Assembly (NCBI GenBank): GCA_015039365.1
Contig: WION01000003.1
Coordinates: forward strand, 434,001-498,000
DNA length: 64,000 nt
Source: Amanita rubescens
Lineage: Eukaryota; Basidiomycota; Agaricomycetes; Agaricales; Amanitaceae
Direction: 5' to 3'
In this document: positions 42,467 to 55,600 of the stretch, one piece after another
How the letters are laid out: each line of letters opens with the position of its first letter
How positions within the stretch are numbered: position 1 is the first letter of the stretch
The notes under the pieces: model-generated
Told to the model about the DNA's origin: nothing
The model's database searches: none
Seen by the model: only the letters and a program-made list of their open reading frames with translations
Position numbers and translations under genes: made by a program

Positions 42467-45359
42467 ATGGACGCCATACGAATTTCTAAGGTAAGCTTGT
42501 CCATAGCAGTAATGCGGATTAGTCTGTATGACGCGCCAAAGGTTGAAGATGTCGGGTGGATGAAAGGTGGAATCACATCCAAAGGGACGGTTCACCTGAC
42601 AGCCCACCACCTCATCTTCCGATTCGATGATGCTCAACAGAAGGAGATATGGGTCAGTTATCTATGCTACTAATTACGCTATTCTTCGTTTACGATATGG
42701 TCAGGTGCCTTACCCTCTCATGTCTCTGGTCACTCGACTTCCTCAGACACTTCAGGGACGATGTCCCTTGACGTTTCATACTCGGACCTTTGAAACGTTT
42801 TCTCTTGTATTCGATAAGGACGTGGATGCTCATGATGTATTTGAAAGTGTAAAAGAGCTAACGGTTGCTGGTATGCCTCACTTTGTGTCAGTTATAATCC
42901 TAATATTCGAAAAAAAAGTATCTGTAAATCAGCTATATGCGTTCTTTTTCACCCCAAATCCACCTTATAATACCCGCAACGGTTGGTCGATCTATTCACC
43001 CAGGGAAGAATTCGGTAGAATGGGCGTTGGTACTCGGACCAAAGCCTGGCGATTCACTGACATTAATAAAGATTTCTCTGTGCGTACCTTGCAGTCCCTC
43101 GGGTCGTCGCGTCGTTGATGTAAATCAGGGACTTTAGTTTTGTCCTACATATCCTTCTCGGCTTGTTGTACCGACCAAGATAAGTGACACGACACTGCAA
43201 TACGCTTCCAAATACCGGAGCAAGTGTCGGATACCTGTTCTTACATATCTACACTGGGCAAATTATGTTCGTGCCTGAGACTCAGTTCCCCAACTGAAAT
43301 CTAATTTCGAACTAGGGCTCAATCACACGCTCAAGTCAACCAATGGTTGGGTTAACGCAGAATAGATCAATACAAGATGAAAAACTGATTGAAGCTATTT
43401 TTCAATCTCACTGGGCACCCGAATCGCGCGCCTCAACTAGTCCCGTTTATGGAGCGACCGCTACAAATCTCATTATTGATGCAAGGCCTACGACAAATGC
43501 AGTGGCTAATACAGCTAAGGGGGCAGGAACCGAGAATATGGATCATTACAGGGAAAGCAAAAAGGTTTATTTGGGAATTGACCACATTCACACCATGCGC
43601 GAGTCCTTGGCCAAAGTCGTGGAAGCCCTGAGAGAAGCTGACTCCCTCGTTGCCAATATCAGCAGTGATCTTTCGGCTCAGCTTGGCTCTTTATCTGTAC
43701 TGGACAGGCAGGCTCTTCGTCGTTCCGGTTGGTTGCGCCATATATCTACCATTCTCGGAGGAACTCTTTCAATAACAAGGAATGTCCATATCAATTCTTC
43801 CCATGTCCTTGTTCATTGTTCCGATGGCTGGGATAGGACGGCACAGCTTTCCTCTCTATCACAAATATGTCTCGATCCCTTCTACAGGACAATTCAAGGA
43901 TTCGAAATTCTCGTGGAGAAAGACTGGTTGTCATTCGGGCATAAATTTTTGGATCGATGCGGTCATTTATCATCAGAGAAGTTCTTCGTGTCTCCTACGG
44001 AGTTCCCCGTTTCCGGGGGAGCGGATGCAGCACAGGCATTCATAGCATCTGTGCAAAATCGCTTCGCTTCTCAGAGTCATGTTAAAGAAACGAGTCCCGT
44101 CTTCCACCAATTCCTCGAGAGCGTCCGCCAAATACAGCGGCAGTTTCCGGACCGTTTCGAATTCAACGAAAGATTCCTGCGGAGACTATATTATCATTTA
44201 TATTCTTGCCAGTTTGGAACTTTCCTTTTCAACACGGAGCACGAACGTCGATTAGGCGATGGGTCTGGGCCACCGCCTTCCGAGAGAACCATCAGTGTCT
44301 GGGATCTCTTCAATACCCCAGCAGAAATGGAGCAAAACTTAAATCCAAGTTATAATCCCGCATTAGATGACACCTCAAGTCGCGCACCAGGAGCAGACAT
44401 GGGAGTGCTACTGCCAAACCCCAAAGACGTTAGGTTCTGGAACGAACTGTATGGGAAAACGGATGAAGAAATGAACGGAAGGTTGGTAGTCGCTCAAATC
44501 AAAGGCGTTGACGTCTTGGGATCAGTTGAAGGATTTGACGATGATCCTGCACAGCTTGCCCCCCCGTCGCCTTCGATTTCGACTGCGCCGACGCCAGAAT
44601 TAACCTTGAATCGAGGTCCGCTACTATTTCAAAGCCAAGCACCCTTGACCGGCAGTCCTCGCGCAAGTTCCCCATTAACTCTCGATTCGATCCCTAGGTC
44701 ACCTATGCGGAAAGACAGCCTCTCGCCATTTACTCCATCATCCTCTAGCCACAACGTCTCACCTTACCTCAATGCCCCGGGGACGGGATCCATTCGACCC
44801 CCATCCCCCAATATGAACCGAGCTAAAACCCCTGACCTTCTTTGCGCCCGGAGGAGTAAGCAGCGGGATGAAGTCCATGTGGGGAAAACTATCTTTGAAT
44901 GCCTCTGCAGCATTTTCCGTGATGCAGGAAGCCTACGCTGGGGTCGCTAAGGACTTCGCCAAGGGTAGCGAAATGGGCCAAGATAGATACTCCGAGCTTC
45001 AACCGCGCACCGACTTCGACGATTGGACCGAGACACCAACAGTCCCACAGGGCAAAACCAACCCACCTTATCTGACGGCGACGAATCCTTGGGCAACGTC
45101 GAAGCCCCGTTCCGCGACGATTCCTAGTCTTCTCGATGAGAATCCGTGGAGTTTGACCGCGAGTCCGATCGTAAAGGGAGATTTGTCAAGCTCATTGCCA
45201 TTAGATCCGACGGTTGCACATCCATCCGCAAGCATTCCTAGCCCCGCAGCATCTTCCCTTCACAGGGAAATGGCTAAGATGAACATCGGAAATGTGCCTG
45301 ATGAGCCATCAGGTTCATCAGAGGACAACAAGGACCCTCTCGGTGTGGGACTAGTGTAG
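42467..45359 (+). CDS. YMR1: myotubularin-type phosphoinositide 3-phosphatase
   Basis: Phosphatase removing the 3-phosphate from PI3P and PI(3,5)P2. A PH-GRAM region opens the protein: VEDVGWMKGGITSKGTVHLTAHHLIFRF, PYPLMSLVTRLPQ. Next come LYAFFFTPNPPYN, YSPREEFGRMGVG, YASKYRSKCRIPVLTYLHW, SSQPMVGLTQNRS and IIDARPTTNA. The catalytic P-loop is HCSDGWDRT (Cys-x5-Arg); HKFLDRCGHLSSEKFF and FERRL-type helices follow. The frame is open from about 43310 to 44840. There the text shifts from KTPDLLCARR to FAPGGVSSGMKSMWGKLS and runs on as QEAYAGVAKDF to 45359, so one base is extra near 44830-44870. The catalytic domain is unaffected; the C-terminal tail would differ if the break is real. Confidence 0.88.
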
Positions 45360-45536
45360 ATAATAATGCTGTAACTATATACATAATACAATCCAAAGAT
45401 CTGGCGTGAGACCATGAATCGATGGTGCAACAGTTACGGTAGGGTCATAAAAGTAGATGGCGTGATATGGTGCGCTGCTGACATAAACTAAATTTTGTTG
45501 TACCATAAATTGCCGCTTGGTTTTTTTCTTCCAGTC

Positions 45537-47022
45537 ATGGCTCCCAACGGAAAGTCCGTTCGCACTGCTCTTGCTCCTGGTCACTTCCTCTTCACGTCAG
45601 AGTCCGTGGGGGAAGGTCACCCTGGTGTGTATGCTGTTCGAATAATTCCGGCCCAACTAATCCGCGCCAGACAAAATTTGTGACCAGGTCTCTGATGCCA
45701 TCGTAAGCGGATGTTGATTTGTTTAAATCAAGGCTTTCTCTCAATGATGCGCTCCAGCTCGATGCATGCCTGGAGCAGGATCCCCATTCCAAGGTTGCCT
45801 GCGAGACAGCGACCAAGACAGGAATGATCATGGTCTTCGGTGAAATCACTACCAAAGCCAAAGTTGACTATCAAGCCGTTATTCGTAACACCATCAAGCA
45901 AATCGGATATGACGATTCGTCAAAGGGTTTTGACTACAAGACTTGCAACATCTTGATTGCCATTGAGCAACAATCGCCCGATATCGCACAAGGTCTTGAC
46001 AAAGGATCTCTCGAAGATCATGGTGCTGGTGACCAAGGTATCATGTTCGGCTACGCGACGGACGAGACAGAGGAATATATGCCGCTGTCCATCGTTCTTG
46101 CCCATAAGCTTAACAAAGCAATGGCCGTTGCTCGTCGTTCCGGTGCCTTGTCCTGGCTCCGTCCGGATTCCAAAACCCAGGTTACGGTCGAATACAAGAA
46201 GGAGGGTGGTGCAACTATACCTCTTCGTGTGGACACGATTGTCATCTCCACCCAGCATGCGGACGAAATTTCTACAGAGGAACTGCGTAAAGAGATCCTC
46301 CAAAAGATCGTCAAACAGGTTATCCCTGCTCATCTTTTGGATGATCGAACCGTTTACCACGTATGTAGCTTCATTTTCTATTTGTTTTTGATGCAAACTT
46401 GAGTGACATCGTAGATCCAACCGTCTGGACGTTTCGTCATTGGTGGACCTCAAGGTGATGCCGGTTTGACAGGGCGTAAGATTATTGTCGATACCTATGG
46501 TGGATGGGGAGCGCATGGAGGAGGAGCCTTCTCAGGCAAAGATTTCTCCAAAGTCGATCGCTCAGCGGCGTACACCGCACGTTGGATCGGTTCGTATTTC
46601 GGCCCCATTTTCCCTGATATCTTACTTAATGACGTTCAGCTAAGTCACTCGTTGCTGCTGGCCTTGCGCGCCGGGTCATCGTCCAGCTATCCTATGCAAT
46701 TGGTGTTGCTGAACCATTGTCGATCTTTGTCGACACATATGGAACCGGCAAGAAATCCGACGAGGAGTTGGTGGAAATTATCCAAAACAACTGGGACTTG
46801 CGTCCAGGTGTCATTGGTGCGTTGTATGCGAGTGGTTAATGTTACTACTGATGAACTTTTCGCTTAGTACGTGAGCTCGACCTGCAAAAGCCGCAATACT
46901 TGAAAACTGCATCTTATGGCCACTTCGGTAAGTGTCATTTAGCTTAATATACGGAGCAAGACTCATGATTCCTAGGAAATCCCGAATATGCTTGGGAAAA
47001 ACCGAGGCAATTGAAACTTTGA
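45537..47022 (+). CDS. SAM2: S-adenosylmethionine synthetase
   Basis: Makes S-adenosylmethionine from methionine and ATP. The reading begins [30 protein letters not shown] with [11 protein letters not shown] after the first intron. Then come [33 protein letters not shown]-type [23 protein letters not shown], the loop [16 protein letters not shown], and [28 protein letters not shown], holding the metal and phosphate sites. [26 protein letters not shown] and the ending [18 protein letters not shown] follow. All introns are GT-AG with correct phase and no break was found. A ttcttccag just before the ATG suggests an intron in the 5' UTR. Length about 390-400, as usual. Confidence 0.93.
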
Positions 47023-47339
47023 GATCATATTTAACGATTTGTGGATATTGGAAGTTCATCCTTCCATGGATTTTTGATTGCATGCAACATCTAACCGATA
47101 CCATTGACATCACGCACTACTTGTATATCCGTAATTCCCTGTTATTATTACCGTTGTTCGTTTAGATAGACATAGTGTAGAGTATAGATCGCGTTCAACC
47201 GCGTTGCTAAAAGAGTGTGGCACTGCCCGTGACTGAAATACGATTGGGGCTGATCGATGATATTTTTTTTCATAAATTATAACGCGTTTTATATCCTGAG
47301 CTACCCGACCATCCTGAGTTAGCCGACTTTCTCCCCACG
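47023..47339. other. 317-bp spacer, SAM synthetase to ADE4
   Basis: 3' flank of the SAM synthetase gene and promoter of ADE4. No gene. The ADE4 5' UTR exon must lie at its right end, because the start codon is assembled by splicing from position 47340. Confidence 0.55.
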
Positions 47340-49385
47340 AGTATGCACAATCTCCTACTTGCAGACTATCACTGACCCTTCTTCAAGTGTGCGGAATTCT
47401 TGGCTTATTGTTGCACGATCCTAACAATGATGCTGCCCCGGAGATCTGTGAAGGTTTATCGCTATTACAGCACAGGGGCCAGGATGCATGTGGCATCATC
47501 ACCTGCGGGCTCAAAGGCAGATTTTTCCAGTGTAAAGCTAATGGCATGGTCCGGGACGTCTTCGACCCACATACTATTTCTCGGCTGATAGGGGGCATGG
47601 GCGTTGGACACGGTACGTAACTGATCATATCGTCCCCTAGCTGTCGATCAATAATCGGTAATTGATAACTTTCCAGTCCGCTACCCCACTGCCGGCAGCT
47701 TCAACAATGCAGAGGCTCAACCATTCTACGTTAATTCACCGTATGGAATTGTTTTTGCTCATGTAGGTCCCTTCATCGGTGACAGCACTCTCCCTCAGCT
47801 CATCGGATTCAATTAGAACGGTAATCTCATCAACACAGATTCGCTCATGCAGTACATGGACGCCACGGCCCACCGTCATATCAACACCGCGTCCGATTCT
47901 GAACTCTTGCTCAACATTTTTGCAAATAATCTCCAGCAAACAGGAAAATTCCGCATAAATGAAGAAGATATTTTCAAGGCTATACGAGAATTGATGTCCC
48001 AAGTCGTTGGAGCGTATGCCTGCGTAGCAATGCTTGCAGGCTTTGGCATCATCGCCTTTAGGGATCCGAACGGCATCCGCCCTCTTGGGATGGGCGTGAG
48101 ACGGAACCTCACCGGGACGGACTACCTCTTTGCTAGCGAAAGTGTCGTTGCCGACGCTAGCGGTTTCACAGACTGGGAGGACGTCGGACAAGGTTTGTTT
48201 CACAAAAGAAAACGTGGTAGATTCAGGACTGAAACGCACTCAGGCGAAGCAGTTATCGTAACACGCTCAGGAGTGTCCCGGCGCCAACTCGCCCCGGCTG
48301 CCGTTTTTGCTCCGGATATTTTCGAATACGTGTACTTTGCGCGGCCCGATTCTGTCTTGGACGGCATCAGCGTCTACCGAAGTCGCATGGCCATGGGTGA
48401 CGCGCTTGCGGACAAGGTCCGGAAAGTTTTGCAGGAAGCAAATATATCCGTCGATGTCGTCATACCGGTTAGATATTTTAAAATTCACTTAATGTCCGCT
48501 AAGCCGACGTTCCAGGTACCAGATACGTCAAGGGTAGCTGCGCTAAATCTGGCACAGAAGTTGCAACTTCCGTACCGCGAAGGATTTGTGAAAAATCGGT
48601 ATGTAGGTAGGACCTTTATCATGCCTGGCCAACAGATGAGGTAGGCTGTTGATTCTTCTCTTGACCGAAACCGCCAGTAATGTATCTCGTAGGAGGAAGA
48701 ATGTGAGAAGAAAACTTAACGCAATGGCGCTCGAGTTTGACCAAAAAAACGTTCTGATCGTGGATGGTACGAGTTCACTTCAATTTGTGAAATTAGTTTA
48801 TAATGCCTTTCAAGACTCGATTGTCCGCGGCACTACTTCAAAAGAAATCGTCCAGATGGCGAAGGACGTGGGCGCAAAACGCGTCATTGTTGCGAGTTGC
48901 GCTCCCCCTATTCGGTATATTTGTAGTGTATTTGTGCGCCTCTGTCTTAACTCTCTTCCAGATATCCGAACGTCTATGGTATAGACATGCCTTCCCGCGG
49001 CGAGCTTGTCGCCTACGGTCGCGAGACCAACTCCGTCGCAGAAGTAATCGGCGCCGATCTCGTTATTTTCCAAGACTTGGACGATTTGGTGAATGCAGTC
49101 CAGCAATTCAATCCAAATATCACCAGATTTGACTGTTCCGTATTTGACGGCAAGTACGTGACGGGGTGTGTGGATGAAGAATATCTTCAGCACATTGAAA
49201 GGCTACGCTCGGACAATGTACGTGACAAGTTGTATGGCAATGCTGCCCTCGTCGATAGTACGTCCGAAAAAACCCCTGCGATGAACGGCGAGGCAAAGAT
49301 AGCCGTCAGTTCTATTGCCAACTCACCTATCAGTAACCACCCCGATGAGACGGTTGGACTACATAATTCTTATAACTCCAACTGA
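47340..49385 (+). CDS. ADE4: amidophosphoribosyltransferase (first step of purine synthesis)
   Basis: Transfers the glutamine amide to PRPP. The mature N-terminal Cys nucleophile is in the opening CGILGL. No ATG precedes it in genomic DNA: the codon is GTG. An A at 47340, a 47-nt intron with good ends (gtatgc...cttcaag, 47341-47387) and TG at 47388 create ATG-TGC after splicing. Glutaminase motifs follow: [25 protein letters not shown]-like and SDSELLLNI. The phosphoribosyl half shows [46 protein letters not shown] and the PRPP loop [12 protein letters not shown]. The C-terminal tail is poorly conserved (Ser/Asn-rich). About ten exons, all in frame; no break found. Confidence 0.92.
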
Positions 49386-49608
49386 GTTGATTGAAGATAC
49401 ACTAGAGTCATTCTTTATTTAACTTATGCCACTTAGTCATGATGCTGTACGGTAGCATTTCACGAATGTACACGCAAACACATTGATTCTTGAAATCCGT
49501 TACTGTTTCAATATACTTAGAGTCGTTTCACTGATACCATCCATGGGGAAGGGGTAGAGACAGTAGATACAAGGAGATCGAAACCTGCACGAAGGGGGAT
49601 TCAAAGTT

Positions 49609-51724
49609 TTAAGAAACCCAGACTGTTTGTAGAGATAAGCATAGTGCGTCGCAGCGAGACGACAAGCTTACAAGCTAGTGCGATGACCAGGTATAACGTT
49701 ATCAACCTTGCAGCGACATATTTAGCCACCAATACGCAAATACCGGAGCGGACTACTTACATGAGTCCTTCCATATAATTGGATTTCCCGTCCCTGTGTT
49801 GTGAGCCACCGCTATAACTATGCCAAGGACATACTTACTGGATTAGGGTGTTGACGAGGAAGACAGATGCAAAGAAGGTTATTGTCTTAAGGAACAGTAA
49901 GGAGATAGGGCCTGAAAACGCGAAAAGAGAACAAACCTCGAAATTTGCAAAGAACAATGTCATATCATGGTCGGTGCTGGTCCATTATTAGTTTGAGCAG
50001 ACTTCCGAAAACCTGACTTCTCACATCCAGCCAATAATAACGAGCAGTGGTATGACAAACATTGCGATTTGCTAAGAGATCGTACAGACGGTTAGTCCAT
50101 CGCAAGAAGAACGAAAAGCCAACTCACAATAGAGCTTCCTACGCAAATCCCGACGGCGAGCTCCATTCGATCCTTCATGGCCATCCAGACCGAAGTCACA
50201 TGCTCGGCAGCGTTTGCCTAGTCAAAGGTGGATCCTTGCATCAATAACACTCAAAAGCAATACGAACCACAATGGGCAATAGGATCAACCCAATGAATGC
50301 CTTGGGAATGTTATACCGGTTTGCCGTTTCTTCAATCGAAGCAACCACTACGTCAATTCATGAGTTCCATATAGATCTCAGAGAGGTTAAAATTCTTACA
50401 ATAGTCCGCGCAAAACGCCGTGACGATTGTTACAGTCAGAAGACTACACGACTTGCTGAGTCGGGGGAATGTCAAGATGATCCAGAAAATACCTTGCGCC
50501 AGCAGCAACAACATTCATGTTTGCAACTTCCGGTTCCGCATCCACCGTGGTGCCGTCAGTAGATTCACCATTGCGCCCATTCCGCTCGAACAGTTTGGCA
50601 TGGGTTTTGAGCTAGCATCTATCAGTCAGTTTCCTAGTAGGATAGAAGGCTCACACCTGAAAGTAGAGATACGCAAGATAAACAACAAGGAGGAGAATTG
50701 AAGTCCCCCTTGATATGATAAGAAGACCTGGTGTTGCGCTGGCATCTTATCTCGGTATTAACTTCAAGATATGAACTAGAAGAACACGAAATGTACCTCC
50801 TCCGCGAGTACTATAATATGCAGCCGGGATAATTAGGGCTAGATTGATTATAAAATTATGTCTGCTAGTAATCATTGAAAGAACTAACTGATGCAAGCTA
50901 AAGTCATGAGCTGCAGCAATGTAAATTCAGAGTTTTCTGAGAGGGAAGACCACGTACGGAGCTCGAACTAGGAATAGTCAAATCAAGTTGGAAGTTTGAA
51001 CGAATGCACTCACGCCTGAGCAGCAGTTTGCCCAAATTCACTTTCCTCATACCGCATGCCGGCTTACTCACATGAGAAGAAAAGTTCATTGGATTACGAC
51101 ATGAGACGTACCAGCGAAAAATGAACAGCCTAACACAAGTAGGCCGTTCGACAGAATTGAGCCCAGCAACTGTGCTTATACCTATATCAACACAGTCTTT
51201 ATATTCTGAACCGCATACCGATGTTTGCACAATACGCAGCTGGTCTGCAACAAATTGAGCACAAAGACTATTACTACCTTACCACAAAAAGTCTCACCTT
51301 GCAATAACGCTGCTATCGCGACAATGATTTCAACGGCATTGCCAAACGATGCGTTCAACAGGCCTGCCCATGTTGAGCCTAACTTGATGGACATCTCTTC
51401 AGTTGAGACGCCAAGAAGCTAATAGGTTGTCAGACATTATCCTGGTTGAGAATTCCGTAAACATACCGCTGCCAGCGGAATAATAGCCACGAAACTAAAG
51501 CAAAACCGGAGAGCAGCATCCCAATTCAAGTGATGCGACAGGAAGCTCAAAGGTACGAAACATAGGAGAATGTTAAGGTATGAACTGAAAAGATAGAACC
51601 TAAATGACTGTGACCAGGTTGGTTCACCCTCGGCCTTTAGCAAAGAGATGATATTGCTAGAAGTTGTGGAAGGTTCACTCTGCAGGGGCAGCAAGGGTGA
51701 GCGTTCAGATGGTTGGGAAGCCAT
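49609..51724 (-). CDS. VCX1: vacuolar calcium/proton exchanger (CAX family)
   Basis: Multi-pass antiporter that moves cytosolic calcium into the vacuole in exchange for protons. A hydrophilic N-terminus ([15 protein letters not shown]) is followed by TM segments. The first alpha-repeat is [22 protein letters not shown], and the second gives [22 protein letters not shown], the two acidic motifs that form the ion site. [20 protein letters not shown] follows the DQLRIVQTS exon. The last TM reads [15 protein letters not shown] at the stop, 49609. Many small exons with GT-AG introns; the middle exons (50250-50950) were only partly traced. It lies 114 bp downstream of the phosphoglycerate-mutase-like gene on the same strand. 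Confidence 0.85.
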
Positions 51725-51838
51725 GAGTGAACTGCGAAAAGTAACCGGGTGACCTATATATAGATACTACTATGACAGACAGAATATAACTAGCAGATTG
51801 CTGTGCAGCGCAACTTCCGAACCGGGAAGCGACTCGGA

Positions 51839-52593
51839 TCAGACGCCAATTTCGTCTACCAGGTTGTCCTCCCCGCTGCTCTCCGCTAAGTGTGATATGT
51901 CTCCACAAAGCGTCAAAACGTCCCTGCCATCTGCTCCCACTTCAACTGTGCTGACAGACGTATTACCGCATTTTCCTAAATTCACCCCCTCTGCACACGA
52001 TAGTCGGTCCTGTTTCAGCAGATTCCGAAGGAGAGTTTTTATCACACCGCCGTGAGCGACAACAATGATCTCATGCGGCGTGCCGTCTGCTTTGGGCAGT
52101 AGCGATGAAGATTCCAGAATGAACCCATCCCACCATTTAATTACCCTCTTCGTGAATTCTTCGACAGTTTCTGCCTTCTCATTGATCACCATTGCCCGAC
52201 GTGACCACATCTGCATTCCCTGAAGATCACCCAAGAACTATGTGATCTGCATCAGATGTGTAGTCCGTGGTCTAAAGAGCAGTCGACTCGCCCGCTCTCT
52301 AAGTTCTTTCTGCTTAATGAGGGTTGCACCCTGGTGATATGCCAAGATAATCTCTGCAGTCTATTATGAATTAGTCAACGTTAAATGTTGTCTGGAAATC
52401 GTACTCTAGTAGCACGCCTGAGATCACTCGTAAATGCAACATCGAAGGATCTCGATCGGAAGCGCGAAGCCACTAGTTCCGCCTGCCTCTTGCCTAGCTT
52501 GTTCAATTGGGTATCCAGTTGTCCTTGAATGACTCCCTGTCGGTTGGCATCTGTTTCGCCGTGTCGGACAAGGTAGATCCGTAGTTTGGCCAT
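51839..52593 (-). CDS. histidine phosphatase / phosphoglycerate mutase-like
   Basis: Branch-1 histidine acid phosphatase superfamily, near fructose-2,6-bisphosphatase/TIGAR-like enzymes. The catalytic motif IYLVRHGETDANRQG lies at residues 5-20; FTSDLRRATRTAEII and the distal VVAHGGVIKTLL complete the active site. Exon 1 ends at TR, and exon 2 runs TAEIILAYHQGATLIKQKELRER. The next exon starts FLGDLQGMQMW; the only junction that keeps frame uses a GC donor (gcgagt at 52291, acceptor at 52238). The end is GDISHLAESSGEDNLVDEIGV. About 220 residues. The substrate cannot be inferred beyond the family. Confidence 0.82.
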
Positions 52594-52663
52594 TAGTGGC
52601 GTCTATGAATTGTATTTACTGTCTTGCATAGCCACGCCCATACTTGTATACATTTTTCTGTAG

Positions 52664-55600
52664 TTACAACAGGCGAGAAATTTCCCCAACAACGTTATGG
52701 ACACGTTCCTCAAAGAATGTTCTATCGACAATGGGTAGAAGCCTCAATAATTCGCCTTTCCACGTATTATCGAGTTGTCGACCCTTCTTCCGTGCGTAGT
52801 AAACCTGGTTACATGTCAATAACATAGTAATCTCGAGCAATCTGGTACGAACAATGTTGCCTAGGCCAACCAAAGTGCGGTACACTGTTTCTGAGTCTGA
52901 CTTCTCATTTTCAAACAGCTGATGTCTGTTGTCATCGGTTTCAGGAAGGTGTTGGTGTGGCACTCACGTTGATGCAACAGGCGAAGAAGAGATTGTACGT
53001 GGTTTGGTCAAATGGCGATGTAATGTTGACGCATGATGCACTAAAAAAGATCAGGAGATGCCAGTAACTGTCTGAACTACATGACTGACTTGAAAAGCAA
53101 CGAAGCTAACGCTACCCGTTGAGCTTTTGACATTGAGGAATACCATATATGGGATGTCTGTAATATCTGTACGTGTATTTAGTACCATAATTTGCGAATG
53201 CTCTAAACCGCGTACCTGCCCCAACCACGGCTCGTTGGATTTTACTCCCTCCTGCAACGCATTGACCATGGCACGCAGGGCGAGCAAAATATTTGTTTCC
53301 TTAATTTTCGTCAAGGGAGGATGCCAAGGTGAAAACCATTCAGCTGTTTTTAACAGTGTGTGGTAAAACCTCTCTCTCAAAGCAAAGTTTTGGAGCATTT
53401 CTGGACAATAACCAGTCAACAATCTCGCCAAGTCAATAACTGGACAGAGAATCAACAAGCGTTATGCATTTTGCGATTCGCAAGACACACCAGGGAAAAG
53501 TTGGGACACGGGCCACCGTTCTAGCACTGACATGATGGCTTCTGCATGAGCTGAGGCTAGAGGCTGAGCTGGTTTCTGCGCTGACGGTGAAGTCAAAAAA
53601 GTAAGATATGCAAAAATGTCATCGAATGCATTGATCTCTTCTGGATACATGGCAAGAGCTGACGTTGACTGCGAAGCTTAAAACTTAACCAAAGCAATGC
53701 ACAGAAGCAGTGTAGCTTACTATTTCGTTGCGAAGGACTTCGTCGATCTGGTATAGCTTCTTTTGCATTGCAACGACATTTGCCTGTTTGAAATTTATGA
53801 AAGTAGTCTGACGGATACCCTAAGCCGCGGTCGTAAGATAAGATGATCATGCTTACAGCAGGCAGGATCTTGTTGTCTGGCACAGCGGATGATGCTGTTG
53901 TAGATCCTGAATATCCGGGGGGGTTCACATACTGGCTTGATTCTTGTCTAGCAGACGTGTTTGCCGAACTGATGTGACGTGACGCGCCGGTGAAAGGATC
54001 CGCGTATGATGATGATGCTGGCGCCGAAGGTGTCGTAGAGCCTCTGTAACTAGATGCACCTGCGCCGGGTTAAGCGTATCTTTCCCGAAACATATTCGAT
54101 GAATAGTTACCAGTGAATGGGTCAGCGTATTCACTATTGGCTCCTAGGCTGATACCACTTGTGTTCTTCTCAATGAAATTGACGACCTGGTCGATGTATG
54201 ACAAGGGAAGATCATTTTGCTGTAAAAACCGTTGTGCGGCGGTAAAGGTATTCTCTGACCAACGTCATAAACTGCGCAGATTAATCCACCGAATTTCTAA
54301 CATACCTGTGACATTGTATGGGAGTTTGAGGGGTGGGACTCCTTCTTGGATGTCAACATCGAACACATAATCGTATTCTTTCCCCTGGTACAATTGCTTG
54401 CGACCTTGTCCGATGGCATCAACGACGTCACCAATCTTCTCCCAGGATTGACGAATACTATCCCACTGGAGAGATTTCAATAAAGGATAATGAAGGGATT
54501 TTTACTAGTACCTGATAGGCTTCCACGTTGTCACCATTTCTAATCATCTTTACCTCGCCCGATTTTTTCCCTGAGAATCGTTGAACAACGAAAGAGGCCG
54601 AATATCAGGGGACGTACCGGGATTGCCCAGAGCCTCAAGCCCCGGTAGATCGCTTTTTTTCACGTCTCCCATTTGTTGAGAAGGAAGTGCTTGGCTAGCT
54701 ACTTGCTCATCATATTCTTTCAATTCTGCTTCACTAGCCCAGCGTTCCTCTGTTTCGCTGAACACGCGGATGATGCCGTCGCTACATCCGCTCACAATAT
54801 CTCCGTTGGGTGCCGTGGACACTGTCCAGACTGAAATCGCAGGATGGACGATCGTCTGAGAGCATTCACCATCTCATGAAAAGTGGGGTCAATACGGCTC
54901 GTCATGTCGAACTGCGTTGGAAGCTGTATTTACCTTTCCACACCCGTACCGTGCGGTCTTCTCCTGAAGAGACTAAGTTGCCGTCAGGAAGTGTAGCAAC
55001 GGCGTAGACAAAGGACGTGTGCCCAGAAAGTGTGTAGATCAAGTCGCCTCCTAAGGTCCACACCCGAATTTCGCTGGGACGAGGCGTGACTTGAGCCTCA
55101 GAGCTTAATTACTCGCTTACCTGTCATTGGAGCATGACGCAAAACCAATGTCAGGGACTTGTGACAACCCTCGAACGGCATCCTGGTGACCCGAATATGT
55201 ATGTAGCTGCTTATTTCGTTGCCATAGCTTGATAGTCCTGTCCCCGGAACCTTGCCTCGTCGGTTAAGCGGTTCTAATCAGTTCATCTTCGAAATACCTG
55301 TCAGGAACCTCTCCTCATCGACGGCTGCGACTGCCAGGACGGATTGTTGGTGCCCCTTGAGTTCATAGGCAAGTTGAAAGTTCACCCAAACCTTAGCGGT
55401 CCTTTGAATTACTTCGGTCAGATGAGTCGGGATAACAGCCATTCGTTCAACTCACATATCCCAAGACCCTGATATTATTGACCCCGCTTCAGTTGTTGCC
55501 AAAGCGCATACATTGTTCGAATGTCCCACAAGGGTGAACTCCGGGTCTTCTTTTGGGCTGGAAAGAGAGAAAATGTTGATAACGGCATCTTGCCCTCCAG

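Noticed and set aside
3651..44870. Programmed ribosomal frameshifting as the cause of the one-base breaks
   Set aside because: The sites share no slippery heptamer or common context and alternate in sign within eIF2B beta, so indels or errors are simpler.
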